From Sediminicoccus rosea (GTDB lineage: Bacteria; Pseudomonadota; Alphaproteobacteria; Acetobacterales; Acetobacteraceae): DNA of 64,000 bases. The notes beneath the pieces were generated by a model. It was not told the origin of the DNA and searched no databases. It was given only the letters and a program-made list of their open reading frames with translations. Positions 7,826-16,412 of the stretch are shown piece after piece; the stretch's first letter is position 1; every line of letters starts with the position of its first letter. The stretch covers positions 2,039,501 to 2,103,500 of the forward strand of contig NZ_CP137852.1 of the NCBI RefSeq assembly GCF_033547095.1. The letters are read 5' to 3'. The position numbers and the translations under genes were made by a program.

Positions 7826-8991
7826 TGGCGCTCTTCGCGCATGGCTTCCGGCCTTTCTTCCTGATGGCCGGCCTCGTGGCGCCGCTCGGCGTGGGACTGT
7901 GGGTGATGACGCTCACGGGCCTGCCGCTCCCCGAGGGGCCGCTGCCGATGATCCGCTGGCACGCGCATGAGTTGCTCGCGGGCTTCGTCGGGGCGGCGAT
8001 GATCGGCTTCCTCCTGACGGCGATTCCGAACTGGACGGGGCGGCGCGGCTATTCGGGTGTGCCGCTGGTGGCGCTTGTGGTGTTGTTTCTGGCCGCGCGC
8101 CTCGTGATGCTGCCGGGTTCGCCAGTGCCGATTGGGATCGCGGTGGTGATCGACCTCGCAGCACTGCCGGCGACCTTGCTACTGGTGCTGCCGGCGTTGG
8201 TGAAGGCCGGGTCCGCGCGACTGTTCGGTCCTCCTGTGCTGGTTCTTATCTTCTGGGCCGGGCAGGTCATGATGGCGGCCGAGGCTGCGGGCTGGTGGAC
8301 CTCGCCGGGGTGGGCAGCCGGGCAGATGCTGATGGCCGACACGGCGCTGCTGCTGGTCGTGCTGATCGGTGGGCGGATCGTGCCCTCCTTCACCCTGAAC
8401 GCGCTGCGCAAGACGGAACGGGCGGCCGAGGCGCAGCCTCTGCCGGGGGTTGATCGCGCGGCGATCCTCGCGGTGGCCCTGGTGGCCGTGGTGGACCTGA
8501 TCGACCCCGGGGGCATGGTCGCCGGCGCGCTCGCGGCCGTGGCGGCGGCGCTGGTGGCGCTGCGCCTTTCGCGCTGGCATGGGTTGCGCACGCTGCGCTG
8601 GCCCATCCTCTGGGTGCTGCACCTGGCCTACGCGCTGATCCCGCTCGCGCTGGCCGTAAAGGCGGCCTTCCTGCTTGCGGCTTCGCCCTGGGGCGCGGCC
8701 TGGCTGCATCTGCAGATGGCGGGGGCGGTGTCGCTGATGATCCTCGCCGTCATGACCCGCGCGACGCTTGGCCATACGGGCCACGCGCTGGTGGCGGCAC
8801 CGTCGGTGGTGCTGGCCTATGGACTGGTGCTGACGGCGGCGCTGCTGCGCGGCTTCATGGGCCTCGCCGAGGCGGATGCGCTGGTCGTCGTAGGGGCGGC
8901 GGCGCTGTGCTGGATGACGGCCTTCGTGCTGTTTCTCCGGGTTTATGCGCCGATTCTCTGGATGCCACGCGCGGACGGCAAGCCGGGGTGA
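7822..8991 (+). CDS. nnrS: NnrS family heme-copper membrane protein
   Basis: Polytopic membrane protein (389 residues, about 12 hydrophobic segments). The N-terminus AHGFRPFFLMAG and the IRWHAHELLAGFVGAAMIGFLL region are typical of NnrS, which binds heme and copper and protects against nitrosative stress in denitrifiers. Further His residues (HGLRTLRWP, LHLAYALIP, TLGHTGHALVA) are in place. Two adjacent ATGs (7822, 7825) are possible starts; the first overlaps the mog stop by four bases. A much longer open frame extends upstream to 7180 but runs through mog, so it was not used. Confidence 0.93.
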   Translation: MMALFAHGFRPFFLMAGLVAPLGVGLWVMTLTGLPLPEGPLPMIRWHAHELLAGFVGAAMIGFLLTAIPNWTGRRGYSGVPLVALVVLFLAARLVMLPGSPVPIGIAVVIDLAALPATLLLVLPALVKAGSARLFGPPVLVLIFWAGQVMMAAEAAGWWTSPGWAAGQMLMADTALLLVVLIGGRIVPSFTLNALRKTERAAEAQPLPGVDRAAILAVALVAVVDLIDPGGMVAGALAAVAAALVALRLSRWHGLRTLRWPILWVLHLAYALIPLALAVKAAFLLAASPWGAAWLHLQMAGAVSLMILAVMTRATLGHTGHALVAAPSVVLAYGLVLTAALLRGFMGLAEADALVVVGAAALCWMTAFVLFLRVYAPILWMPRADGKPG

Positions 8992-9674
8992 TGGGCGGCT
9001 GGGGAGAATACCTCGCGGCTTGGGCCGTCTTCTTGCTGAGTCACATGCTGCCGGCACGGCCACGTCTGCGCCCAGCCCTGGTCAGCCTCCTCGGACAGCG
9101 TGGCTACGTCACACTTTACAGTTGCGCCTCCGTGGCGGTCTTGGCTTGGTTGATCGCGGCGAGGGGGCGCGCGCCCTATCTGCCCCTCTGGGATTGGGCG
9201 GCCTGGCAGGCTTGGGTGCCGAACGTCGCCATGCCATTCGCCTGCGTGCTGCTGGCCCTGGGCATCGGCATTCCAAATCCCTTCTCGATCGGCGGTGCGC
9301 GGCCCGAGCGCTTCGACGCCGCAAGGCCCGGTATCCTGGGCGTGACGCGCCACCCGGTGCTGGTCGGCATCACGCTCTGGGCAGCGTCCCATATCCCGCC
9401 GAATGGAGATCTTGCCTCGGTGGCACTGTTCGGCGCCTTCGCGCTGATGGGCCTGGTCGGGATGGGCGCGCTGGACCGGCGGCGCAGGCGGGCCTGGGGC
9501 CGGGAGGCTTGGCTTAGGATGTCGCGCCGCACCGCCTTGGTTTGGCCTGGCGTTGGAGAACTCGGGAAGGCTTCCGCCATGAAGCGCATCGCGTTTGGCT
9601 TGGCGGTCTGGCTGCTTCTTCTGTGGCTTCATCGCCCTTTGATTGGTGCTGTCCCGTTGCCGGCCTTGCGGTGA
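8991..9674 (+). CDS. nnrU: NnrU family membrane protein
   Basis: The 227-residue product has five to six membrane segments and the NnrU features FLLSHMLPARPRLR near the start and VTRHPVLVGITLWAASHIPPNGDLAS in the middle, where an HP...W..SH pattern is shared with isoprenylcysteine methyltransferase-like proteins. NnrU is known only from denitrification clusters, where it accompanies nnrS; its biochemical role is unclear. The ATG at 8991 shares one base with the nnrS stop. It is the last gene of the nitrate respiration operon; a gene-poor stretch follows. Confidence 0.88.
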   Translation: MGGWGEYLAAWAVFLLSHMLPARPRLRPALVSLLGQRGYVTLYSCASVAVLAWLIAARGRAPYLPLWDWAAWQAWVPNVAMPFACVLLALGIGIPNPFSIGGARPERFDAARPGILGVTRHPVLVGITLWAASHIPPNGDLASVALFGAFALMGLVGMGALDRRRRRAWGREAWLRMSRRTALVWPGVGELGKASAMKRIAFGLAVWLLLLWLHRPLIGAVPLPALR

Positions 9675-10179
9675 GCCGATCCCGACCGAGCTAGCTTCGC
9701 CCGCTCGAGCAGCGAGCCGAGGTCGCGCTCCCCTGCACTTTCAGGCCCGCTCCAGTTCGGCCCTGGCGACCGGCATCGCCCAGGGCCTATCCAAGCATCG
9801 CCATGACCGGAGTCTGGCGGACCGCGATGTGGACTACGTCAGAGCCACCCCGCAGCGAGACGGTATCACGCTGAGGCCGACCGAGGATCGCTGCGTGCAA
9901 CTCTCCAGTGTTGCTGGGATCATCACCCCTGAGGCGGAATGCATCGTGTTTCGTGACATTTGCAGATGAGCGTCGATGCTTGGCCGAGCCACCATTGCTC
10001 CCATGAGAGCCAAACGCCCGAAGCCGGAGTGCGGTGTTACGGCCGGTGCGTTATCCTCGCGCTGCCGCAGCGAGCGTTAGCCTTGTTCTCCATAAGCCGA
10101 ACCCTGTCCCCAATTTGAACCTGCGAGCTTCGTTGGGTAGGTTGACGGTATAGTAAAGACCAGCCCCTCAGACACCCCG

Positions 10180-10200
10180 GCAAGAACCTCAGGTTCTTGC
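10180..10200. repeat. Inverted repeat 1 (9-bp stem, 3-base loop)
   Basis: GCAAGAACC, spacer TCA, GGTTCTTGC: a perfect nine-base inverted repeat. It is the first of three hairpins within 90 bases. No T-run follows on either strand, so a simple intrinsic terminator is not certain. Confidence 0.7.
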
Positions 10201-10220
10201 ATCTCCGACAATTTGTGGTG

Positions 10221-10238
10221 CAGGAGGCTGGCCTCCTG
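10221..10238. repeat. Inverted repeat 2 (8-bp stem)
   Basis: CAGGAGGC, TG, GCCTCCTG: a perfect eight-base inverted repeat with a two-base centre, 20 bases after the first hairpin. Function unknown; it may be part of a compound terminator or a dispersed repeat unit. Confidence 0.65.
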
Positions 10239-10246
10239 CTGGGGGT

Positions 10247-10267
10247 CGAGGGGGCAAAGCCCCCTCG
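10247..10267 (-). terminator. Hairpin between convergent genes, probable terminator
   Basis: CGAGGGGGC, loop AAA, GCCCCCTCG: a perfect nine-base GC-rich stem ending seven bases beyond the stop of the reverse-strand solute-binding protein gene. The placement between convergent genes and stem strength suggest termination. There is no U-tract, so it would have to act without one, as is common in high-GC genomes. Confidence 0.55.
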
Positions 10268-10274
10268 CGCCAAG

Positions 10275-11918
10275 TCACGACAGGGTCGTCAGATCCTGGA
10301 ACCAGTGCTGCGCCGGCACATAGCCGCGCACCGCACGCCCCGCCGCCTTCGGGTTGGTGTCGTGCACCACGAAGACCCAGAGCGCCTCGTTGACGGCCTT
10401 TTCGTGGGCGCGCTGCATGAGGCGGTTCTGCTCCTGCTCGTCGAAGCTGTTCATCGCGGCGTTGAGGATCTGGTCCATCTCCGCATCGCGGTAATGGCCG
10501 TAATTCACCCCGCGCGGCGCGATCTGGTCCGAGTGGAAGAAGCGGATGAAGGCGTAGAGCGGATCGCTGGTGAGATACGCCACGTTGTTGGCCGTGATGT
10601 TGCCGGCGCGGCTGATCTCGCCCAGCGCGCCCTGGCGCCAGGCGGTGTAGAGCACCTCCAGCTCGACGACCTGGAACTCCACCTGGATGCCCACCTCGCG
10701 CCAGGCCGACTGGATGTATTCGTTCATCGGCATGGAGAGCATCTGGCCCGAGCCGCCCGAGGGCACGATGAAGCGCGTGCGCAGTGGGTTGCGCGGCGAG
10801 AAGCCGGCCTCGGCCAGCAGGCGGCGCGCCTCGGCCGGATCGTGGCGGATGCGGAAGGTCGGGTTGCCGAACCAGGGCGAGGTCGGGTCCACCACGCCGA
10901 CCGCGGGCTTGGCGAGGCCGCCCAGCAGGGCCACCACCTCATCGCGGTTGATGGCGAGGTTGGCGGCCTGGCGCAGGCGGACATCGCGCCAGGGCGAGCC
11001 CTCGGCGAGGCTCAGATGGTAGTTCCAGACATGCGGCGTGACGTTCTCGATGATCCGCACGCCGGATTGGCGTAGGCGCGGCAGAAGGTCGGGCGCCGGG
11101 CTCTCGATGATGTCCACCTGGTTGGTCAGGATGGCGTTGGTGCGCGTCACCGTCTCGGGTGCGACGATCAGGATGATCCGGTCGAGCTTCGGCGCGCGGG
11201 CCGGGTTCCAGTAGGTCGGGTTGCGGACCAGCTCGGCGCGCTCGCGCGGGACGAGACGGGCGAGGCGGAAGGGACCGGTGCCGGAGGGCTCGTTCGCGAA
11301 ACGCTCCCAGGAGCGGCCCAGGCGCTCATATTGCGCGGGCGAGGAGATGAGGAACCAGAGCATCTGGTAGGGGAAGAAGCTGTCCACCGTGCGGGTGGTG
11401 ACCTCGACCGTCATGTCGTCCAGCTTGCGATAGCTGGCGACGGAGGGCAGGCGGGGGCGGACCTGGGCGGCCTGGCGGTTGTCGAAATGCGGCGCCTGGG
11501 CGTTCAGCACCTTCTCGAAATTCCAGATCACGGCATCCGCGTTGAAGGGCGAGCCGTCATGGAAGGTGACGCCGGGACGCAGGCGGAAGACCCATTTCGT
11601 GCGGTCCGACGGCAGCGCCTCCCAGGAGGTGGCGAGGCCGGGGACGAGCTTCCCCGGGCGGTCGGCGACATCCATCTCCCACGCCACGAGCGGGTCATAG
11701 AGGGTGTGGCCGGTGAACTGGTAGGCGCCGGCGCCGCGATCGGGCTGGCCGGTGGTCTGGGGGATGTCGGCCATGGAGATGCCGTAGCGCAGCACCCTCT
11801 CGCCGCCCACAGTTTGGGCATGCGCCTCCATCTCCGCCCAGGAGAAGGGCAGGGTGGCTACAGTTGCGGCACTCGTCAGGGCCAGAAGATCACGACGAGA
11901 GAAGGAATTGGATGACAT
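10275..11918 (-). CDS. ABC transporter substrate-binding protein, family 5 (peptide/nickel type)
   Basis: Periplasmic receptor of the DppA/OppA class. The N-terminus MSSNSFSRRDLLALTSAATV has a Tat-like SRRDLL motif and ends in an AHAQ cleavage region near residue 35. The 547 residues carry the SBP_bac_5 pattern, for example LVPGLATSWE, WVFRLRPGVTFHDGSPFNA and RQAANLAINRDEVV. No permease or ATPase gene lies next to it, so it is an orphan receptor that must use a transporter encoded elsewhere. The ligand cannot be told from sequence; di/oligopeptides, nickel or small organic ligands are all known for the family. Confidence 0.88.
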   Translation of the reverse strand: MSSNSFSRRDLLALTSAATVATLPFSWAEMEAHAQTVGGERVLRYGISMADIPQTTGQPDRGAGAYQFTGHTLYDPLVAWEMDVADRPGKLVPGLATSWEALPSDRTKWVFRLRPGVTFHDGSPFNADAVIWNFEKVLNAQAPHFDNRQAAQVRPRLPSVASYRKLDDMTVEVTTRTVDSFFPYQMLWFLISSPAQYERLGRSWERFANEPSGTGPFRLARLVPRERAELVRNPTYWNPARAPKLDRIILIVAPETVTRTNAILTNQVDIIESPAPDLLPRLRQSGVRIIENVTPHVWNYHLSLAEGSPWRDVRLRQAANLAINRDEVVALLGGLAKPAVGVVDPTSPWFGNPTFRIRHDPAEARRLLAEAGFSPRNPLRTRFIVPSGGSGQMLSMPMNEYIQSAWREVGIQVEFQVVELEVLYTAWRQGALGEISRAGNITANNVAYLTSDPLYAFIRFFHSDQIAPRGVNYGHYRDAEMDQILNAAMNSFDEQEQNRLMQRAHEKAVNEALWVFVVHDTNPKAAGRAVRGYVPAQHWFQDLTTLS

Positions 11919-11984
11919 TCAGGAAGGGTCCCGGTTGTTGCCTGCCGGGGGGCAGAGCAAGACCGGGGCCACAGGGGGGGGCAG

Positions 11985-12659
11985 TCAGCCGAAGCGCGAG
12001 ATCCAGTTCACGAAGCCGGCGCTGGCGCCGAGCAGCAGGAGGGCCAGGACCGGGTGGCCCATCTTCGGCGCGCGCGTGCCCTCTGGCATGGGCTTGCTGC
12101 CGCGCATCATGGCCTGCACCAGGTCATGCCCGAGGCTCACGCGATACCAGATGACGGCCGCGATATGCAGGAAGATGGCGATGCCGATCGCGTAGATCAG
12201 CCGGATGTGGATCCAGCCCGCCCAGTCGCTGGTGGCGCCGCTCACCTGCTGCGCCAGCGGCCCGCGGGTGAAGATCTGGTCATCGGTGAAGAGGCCCGTC
12301 ACGGCCTGGGTGAGCAGCAGGGAGAGGATCACCACCACCATCCAGCCGCCGGCCGGGTTGTGGGTGAGCTCCCGGTCCGGCCCCGGCTCGGCCTTCATGT
12401 GGCGCAGATGGGCCAATGCCGTGAAGGGCGAGCGCAGGAAGGTCATGAAGCGCGCCGGCTCGGAGCCGACGAGGCCCCAGAGGATGCGGAAGATCACCAG
12501 CGTCAGCAGCGTGTAGCCGCTGAGCATGTGCAGATCCATGTTGTGGGAACGGGCGGTGAGGTAGGAGGTCGGGATCAGGATGACGATGGACCAGTGGACC
12601 AGCCGCACCCAGCCATCCCAGACTTTGACCCGGGTTTCGGGCACGCGCGTCTCGTTCAT
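11985..12659 (-). CDS. Cytochrome b561-type membrane cytochrome
   Basis: A 224-residue protein with four to five membrane segments and paired His residues: RLVHWS (His22), HNMDLHMLSGY, and WIHIRLIYAIGIAIFLHIAAV near residues 165-185, as in the Ni/Fe-hydrogenase-type b-cytochromes. Such proteins pass electrons between quinones and a periplasmic or membrane partner. The start ATG at 12659 was chosen because the upstream extension is Arg/Gln/Pro-rich shadow sequence over the divergent membrane-protein gene. No partner c-type cytochrome or dehydrogenase is adjacent. Confidence 0.87.
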   Translation of the reverse strand: MNETRVPETRVKVWDGWVRLVHWSIVILIPTSYLTARSHNMDLHMLSGYTLLTLVIFRILWGLVGSEPARFMTFLRSPFTALAHLRHMKAEPGPDRELTHNPAGGWMVVVILSLLLTQAVTGLFTDDQIFTRGPLAQQVSGATSDWAGWIHIRLIYAIGIAIFLHIAAVIWYRVSLGHDLVQAMMRGSKPMPEGTRAPKMGHPVLALLLLGASAGFVNWISRFG

Positions 12660-12725
12660 CTCGCATCCTTTGCGTCTCGCGATGCAGCATAGCTTCCCAC
12701 CGGGGGAGTGAGGCAAGTTGCGCGC

Positions 12726-13502
12726 ATGCTTCCCGATTCGATGACCGAGGCCGCGGCGCCGCTCGCCGCGCTGGCGCTGGCCACCGCCTGGGCGGGCCTG
12801 CTGCGCTGGCGCCGCCGGCCGCTGACGGCGGGACTCGGCCTCGCCCTCGCCACGCTGCTCGGCGTGGTGCTGCTGCTGGGCCTGACCCTCGCCTCGCCCC
12901 GCCAATTGGCCGAGCGGCTGCCGGTGCTGGCGCTGGCCGCCGCGACCCTGGCGCTGCCGCTGGCCTGGGGGCGGCGTGGCTGGCTGGCCTTCCTGCTCGG
13001 CCTGCTGGCGGCGGGCTTCACCGGCTGGTGGATGGCCGGCGGCCCGCTGACCGAGGCGGACCTGCTGCGCGCGGCGCCGGCGGGCCTTGCCCTCATGCTG
13101 CTGGTGCCGCTGGTGCAGCTTGAGGCCGCGCCGCCCTGGCGGGGGGTGCTGGCGGCGGTGGCGCTGCTGGCCGGGCTCCTGGCCTCGGGGATTCCGGGGC
13201 CCTGGGTCATGCTGGGGCTGATCCTGCTCTCGGCCAGCTTCGGGCAGCAGCTGGCGGGCGGTGGCGCCATGCCGGATTCGGCGCGGCTGCCCTTCGCCAT
13301 GCTGCTGGCCGCCCTGCTGGCCGGGCCGCTGCTGGCGCGTGGTGCGGCCGCGGATTGGGCGGCGGCCCTGGCGCCGCTGGCCCCCTTGCTGCTGGGGCCC
13401 CGCCTGACCGGCCGCCTCAAAGGCTGGCGGGCCAGCCTCCTCATCATCCTCTTGGCTGTGCTGCCGGTGGCCGCCGCCTGGGGCCTCGCGCGCCTGGGGT
13501 GA
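12726..13502 (+). CDS. Hypothetical polytopic membrane protein
   Basis: I do not recognise a family. The 258-residue product is almost entirely hydrophobic (rich in Leu, Ala, Gly) with around ten predicted membrane segments and short Arg-rich turns such as RWRRRPL. No catalytic motif is visible. It is divergent from the cytochrome b gene and may share its promoter region (12660-12725). Starts at GTG 12708 or ATG 12741 are also possible. Strongly biased composition makes fold guesses unsafe. Confidence 0.6.
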   Translation: MLPDSMTEAAAPLAALALATAWAGLLRWRRRPLTAGLGLALATLLGVVLLLGLTLASPRQLAERLPVLALAAATLALPLAWGRRGWLAFLLGLLAAGFTGWWMAGGPLTEADLLRAAPAGLALMLLVPLVQLEAAPPWRGVLAAVALLAGLLASGIPGPWVMLGLILLSASFGQQLAGGGAMPDSARLPFAMLLAALLAGPLLARGAAADWAAALAPLAPLLLGPRLTGRLKGWRASLLIILLAVLPVAAAWGLARLG

Positions 13503-13564
13503 ACCCCTCGTCACCCGGCGCCTCGCGCTGCTAGGCTCCCGCCACCCCAGCCAGGAGCCAGACC

Positions 13565-15892
13565 ATGCCCGACGGAAACACCTCGCAGATCGGCCGCTTC
13601 GGCAGCGGCCAGGCGGTGCGCCGCATCGAGGACCGCGCGCTGCTGGCCGGGCAGGGGCAGTTCACCGATGATTTCGCGCCGGCTGGCGTGACGCAGATGG
13701 TCTTCCTGCGCTCGCCGCACGCGCATGCGAAGCTGGTCTCCATCAACACCGATGCGGCGCGCGCCCTGCCGGGCGTGGTCGCCATCCTCACCGGCGCGGA
13801 TCTGGTCGCCGCCGGGGTGAAGCCGATGTATGTGGCGCTGCCCTTCAAGCGGCCGGACGGCTCGGCCCTGACGGCGCCGCCGCGCCACTGCCTCGCCGTC
13901 GAGGAGGTGCGCTTCGTGGGCGAGCCGGTCGCGGCCATCATCGCCGAGACGCTGGGCCAGGCGCGCGACGCCGCCGAGGCGATCGAGGTGGAATACGAGG
14001 AATTGCCGGCCGTGATCGGCCCCGGCCGCGCCGATGCGCCGGGGGCGCCGCTGGTCTGGCAGGGCGCGCCCGGCAACCTGGTGGCCGAAAGCCGCTATGG
14101 CGACGCCGCCGCCGCCGAGGCCGCCTTCGCCAAGGCCGCGCATGTGGTAGGCCTGGATATCGAGAACCAGCGCCTCGCCCCCGTCTCGATGGAGCCGCGC
14201 GTGGCGCTCGGCGAATATGACGCGGCGAGCGGGCGCATCACGCTGCGCCTCTCCTCCCAGATGCCGTCGGGCGTGCGCGACGCGATCTGCAAGGAATTGC
14301 TCGACATCCCGACCGACAAGCTGCGCGTGCTGGTGGGCGATGTGGGCGGCGGCTTCGGCATGAAGACCGGCCTGAACCCGGAGGAGGGCGTGGTCGCCTT
14401 CGCGGCGCGCATGCTTGGCCGCCCGGTGAAATGGGCCTCGACGCGCATGGAGGATTTCCTCTCCGCCCTGCATGGGCGCGCGACGGAAAGCCGGGCCGAG
14501 ATGGCGCTGGATGCCCAGGGCCGCGTGCTGGCGCTGCGGGTGCGGACGGCGGCCGACATGGGCGCCTATCCGCGCAATGCGAGCGTTGCGATCCAGCTGC
14601 TGGTGGGGCCCTGGGTCTCCACCAGCATCTACGACATCACCTGCGTGGACTTCACCTTCCGCGCGCTGCTGACCACGACCGCCCCCACCGGCCCCTATCG
14701 CGGCGCCGGCCGGCCCGAGGCGATCTACCTGCTGGAGCGCCTCTTCGACACGGCGGCGCGCAAGATGGGGCTGGACCCCGCGGAACTGCGCCGCCGCAAC
14801 ATGATCGCGCCCACGGCCATGCCCTACAAGAACGCCATGGCGATGACCTATGACAGCGGGTCCTTCGAGCGGATCCTGGACCAGGGCCTCGACCTCGCCG
14901 ACTGGAACGGCTTTGCCGCCCGCGCGGCGGCCTCCCAGGCCAAGGGCCGGCTGCGCGGGCGCGGCATCGCCACCTTCCTGGAATGGACCGGCGGCAATGT
15001 CTTCGAGGAGCGCGTGACGATCGCGGTGAAAGGCGATGGCAGCATCGAGATCTATGCCACCACCCAGGGCATGGGGCAGGGCATCGCGACCAGCTACGCG
15101 CAGCTCGCGGTGGACGTGTTCGGCGTGGAACTCGAGCGCATCCAGGTGGTGTTCGGCGACAGCGATCGCGGCAGCGGCTTCGGCTCGGCCGGCTCGCGCT
15201 CGCTCTTCACCGCGGGTTCGGCCGTGAAGCTCGCGGCCGACAAGACGGTGGACGAGGCGCGGGACATGGCGGCCGAGGCGCTGGAGACGGCGGCGGCGGA
15301 CATCGAATACCGCGCGGGCGCCTTCACCGTGGCGGGCACGGACCGGGCCATCGGCCTGTTCGACCTCGCCGCGCGCCAGCCCGAGGGGCGGATCTTCATC
15401 GACCACACCAGCAGCGTCTCCGGCCCCACCTGGCCCAATGGCTGCCATGTCTGCGAGGTGGAGCTGATCCCTGAGACGGGCGAGGTGGTGATCGCGGGCT
15501 ATGCCTCGGTGAATGACGCGGGGCGCGTGGTGAACCCGATGATCGTGGAGGGGCAGGTGGTCGGCGGCGCGCTGCAGGGCATCGGCCAGGCCATGTGCGA
15601 GCATGTGATCTACGACGCCGAGACCGGCCAGCCGCTGACCGCGAGCTTCATGGATTATTGCCTGCCGCGGGCCGACATGGTGGCCGACTACGCGACGAAG
15701 CTCGATCCCAGCATCCCCTGCCTGACCAACCCGCTCGGGGTGAAGGGCGTGGGCGAGCTTGGCACGATCGGCGCCACGCCGGCCGTGATGAATGCCGTGG
15801 CCGATGCGCTGGCCCGCCATGGGAAGGCGGCGGCGGCGGACCGGCTGCGCATGCCGCTGACGGCGGAGCAGGTCTGGTCCCTGCTGCGCTGA
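13565..15892 (+). CDS. Xanthine dehydrogenase-family molybdopterin-binding subunit (CoxL form II-like)
   Basis: Large subunit of a molybdenum hydroxylase (775 residues, full length). It has the N-terminal aldehyde oxidase a/b-hammerhead domain (about residues 20-130) and the molybdopterin-binding domain. Motifs: GDVGGGFGMKTG near residue 262, TGPYRGAGRPEA near 380 in place of the AYRCSFR loop of true CO dehydrogenase, QGMGQGIA near 503, and GVGELGTIGA near 730, which contains the catalytic Glu. It is therefore a form-II-like CoxL whose substrate is unknown. The FAD (CoxM) and 2Fe-2S (CoxS) subunit genes, usually adjacent, are not in the neighbourhood. Confidence 0.9.
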   Translation: MPDGNTSQIGRFGSGQAVRRIEDRALLAGQGQFTDDFAPAGVTQMVFLRSPHAHAKLVSINTDAARALPGVVAILTGADLVAAGVKPMYVALPFKRPDGSALTAPPRHCLAVEEVRFVGEPVAAIIAETLGQARDAAEAIEVEYEELPAVIGPGRADAPGAPLVWQGAPGNLVAESRYGDAAAAEAAFAKAAHVVGLDIENQRLAPVSMEPRVALGEYDAASGRITLRLSSQMPSGVRDAICKELLDIPTDKLRVLVGDVGGGFGMKTGLNPEEGVVAFAARMLGRPVKWASTRMEDFLSALHGRATESRAEMALDAQGRVLALRVRTAADMGAYPRNASVAIQLLVGPWVSTSIYDITCVDFTFRALLTTTAPTGPYRGAGRPEAIYLLERLFDTAARKMGLDPAELRRRNMIAPTAMPYKNAMAMTYDSGSFERILDQGLDLADWNGFAARAAASQAKGRLRGRGIATFLEWTGGNVFEERVTIAVKGDGSIEIYATTQGMGQGIATSYAQLAVDVFGVELERIQVVFGDSDRGSGFGSAGSRSLFTAGSAVKLAADKTVDEARDMAAEALETAAADIEYRAGAFTVAGTDRAIGLFDLAARQPEGRIFIDHTSSVSGPTWPNGCHVCEVELIPETGEVVIAGYASVNDAGRVVNPMIVEGQVVGGALQGIGQAMCEHVIYDAETGQPLTASFMDYCLPRADMVADYATKLDPSIPCLTNPLGVKGVGELGTIGATPAVMNAVADALARHGKAAAADRLRMPLTAEQVWSLLR

Positions 15893-15899
15893 CGCCCCG

Positions 15900-16364
15900 T
15901 CAGCGTGCGCCCACGCCCTCCAGCCGCTCCAGATGCGGGTCGAGGGCGAGGGCGAAGCGGACCATCTCGGCCAGCAGGGAGACCGCGGTGGTGCGGGGCG
16001 CTTCCTGCCGCTCCAGCGCGACCCGGTGATCGGGCGTGAGGCGAAGCTGCCAGCCCTCCGGCATCTCGGCGGGCAGGGCGGCCACGGCGCGGGCGGTGAA
16101 ATGCCGGTCCGCCCCCGGCTCGGCCGTGGAGGGGATGCGCCCGGCGATGGCGCGCAGGCGCAGCGCGCCCTCCTGCAATCGCGCCTCGCACAGGCGGCCG
16201 CGCCAGGCGAAGCGGATGGCCGGGCTGAGCCCCGGGGCACGGGGCGCCAGCGTCCCATCCGCCGCGACGGCGAAGGGGCCCAAGGTGAGGGCGGGCTTCG
16301 GGGCGGGGGAAGGGCCCACGGATGGGCCCAAGGATGGAGCAGGGGTGAGGGGCGGGGTCATCAT
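15900..16364 (-). CDS. Hypothetical protein
   Basis: A 154-residue product of no family known to me. After a Pro/Ser-rich N-terminus (residues 1-30) comes a compact part with GPFAVAADGTLAPR, FAWRGRLCEARLQ and WQLRLTPDHRVALERQ, which reads like a small beta-rich domain, then a helical end. No signal peptide is clear. It is convergent with the molybdenum hydroxylase (seven-base gap) and divergent from psd. The start is taken at ATG 16364, with ATG 16361 as alternative. A longer in-frame extension runs antisense through psd and was rejected. Confidence 0.6.
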   Translation of the reverse strand: MMTPPLTPAPSLGPSVGPSPAPKPALTLGPFAVAADGTLAPRAPGLSPAIRFAWRGRLCEARLQEGALRLRAIAGRIPSTAEPGADRHFTARAVAALPAEMPEGWQLRLTPDHRVALERQEAPRTTAVSLLAEMVRFALALDPHLERLEGVGAR

Positions 16365-16412
16365 GCGACACACAACTTGCCGCGAAAGAGTGAAGAGAGG
16401 ATAAACCGGGCG

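Larger units (their letters stand above)
9675..10274. other. Gene-poor 600-base intergenic stretch
   Basis: No convincing gene is seen between nnrU and the convergent solute-binding protein gene. Two short open frames (9643-9969 forward, 10037-10273 reverse) have no recognisable domain, and the reverse one runs through the hairpins at the right end. The middle part (about 10080-10165) is less GC-rich than its surroundings and could be the remnant of a decayed gene or mobile element, but I cannot name one. The right end (10180-10267) carries three successive inverted repeats, listed separately. Confidence 0.6.

Noticed and set aside
9643-9969. 108-codon forward open frame after nnrU
   Set aside because: It overlaps the end of nnrU, has no recognisable domain and no ribosome site.
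10037-10273. 78-codon reverse open frame before the hairpins
   Set aside because: It begins at the hairpin cluster and its sequence is not like any family I know. A decayed element is possible but unproven.
13565-15892. True aerobic CO dehydrogenase (coxL)
   Set aside because: The active-site loop is YRGAGR and not AYRCSFR, and the coxM and coxS genes are absent.
13511-16258. 915-codon open frame on the reverse strand
   Set aside because: It lies antisense to the CoxL-like gene, whose motifs are clear. Its translation is His/Arg/Gly-rich and without domains, as expected for shadow frames in very GC-rich DNA.
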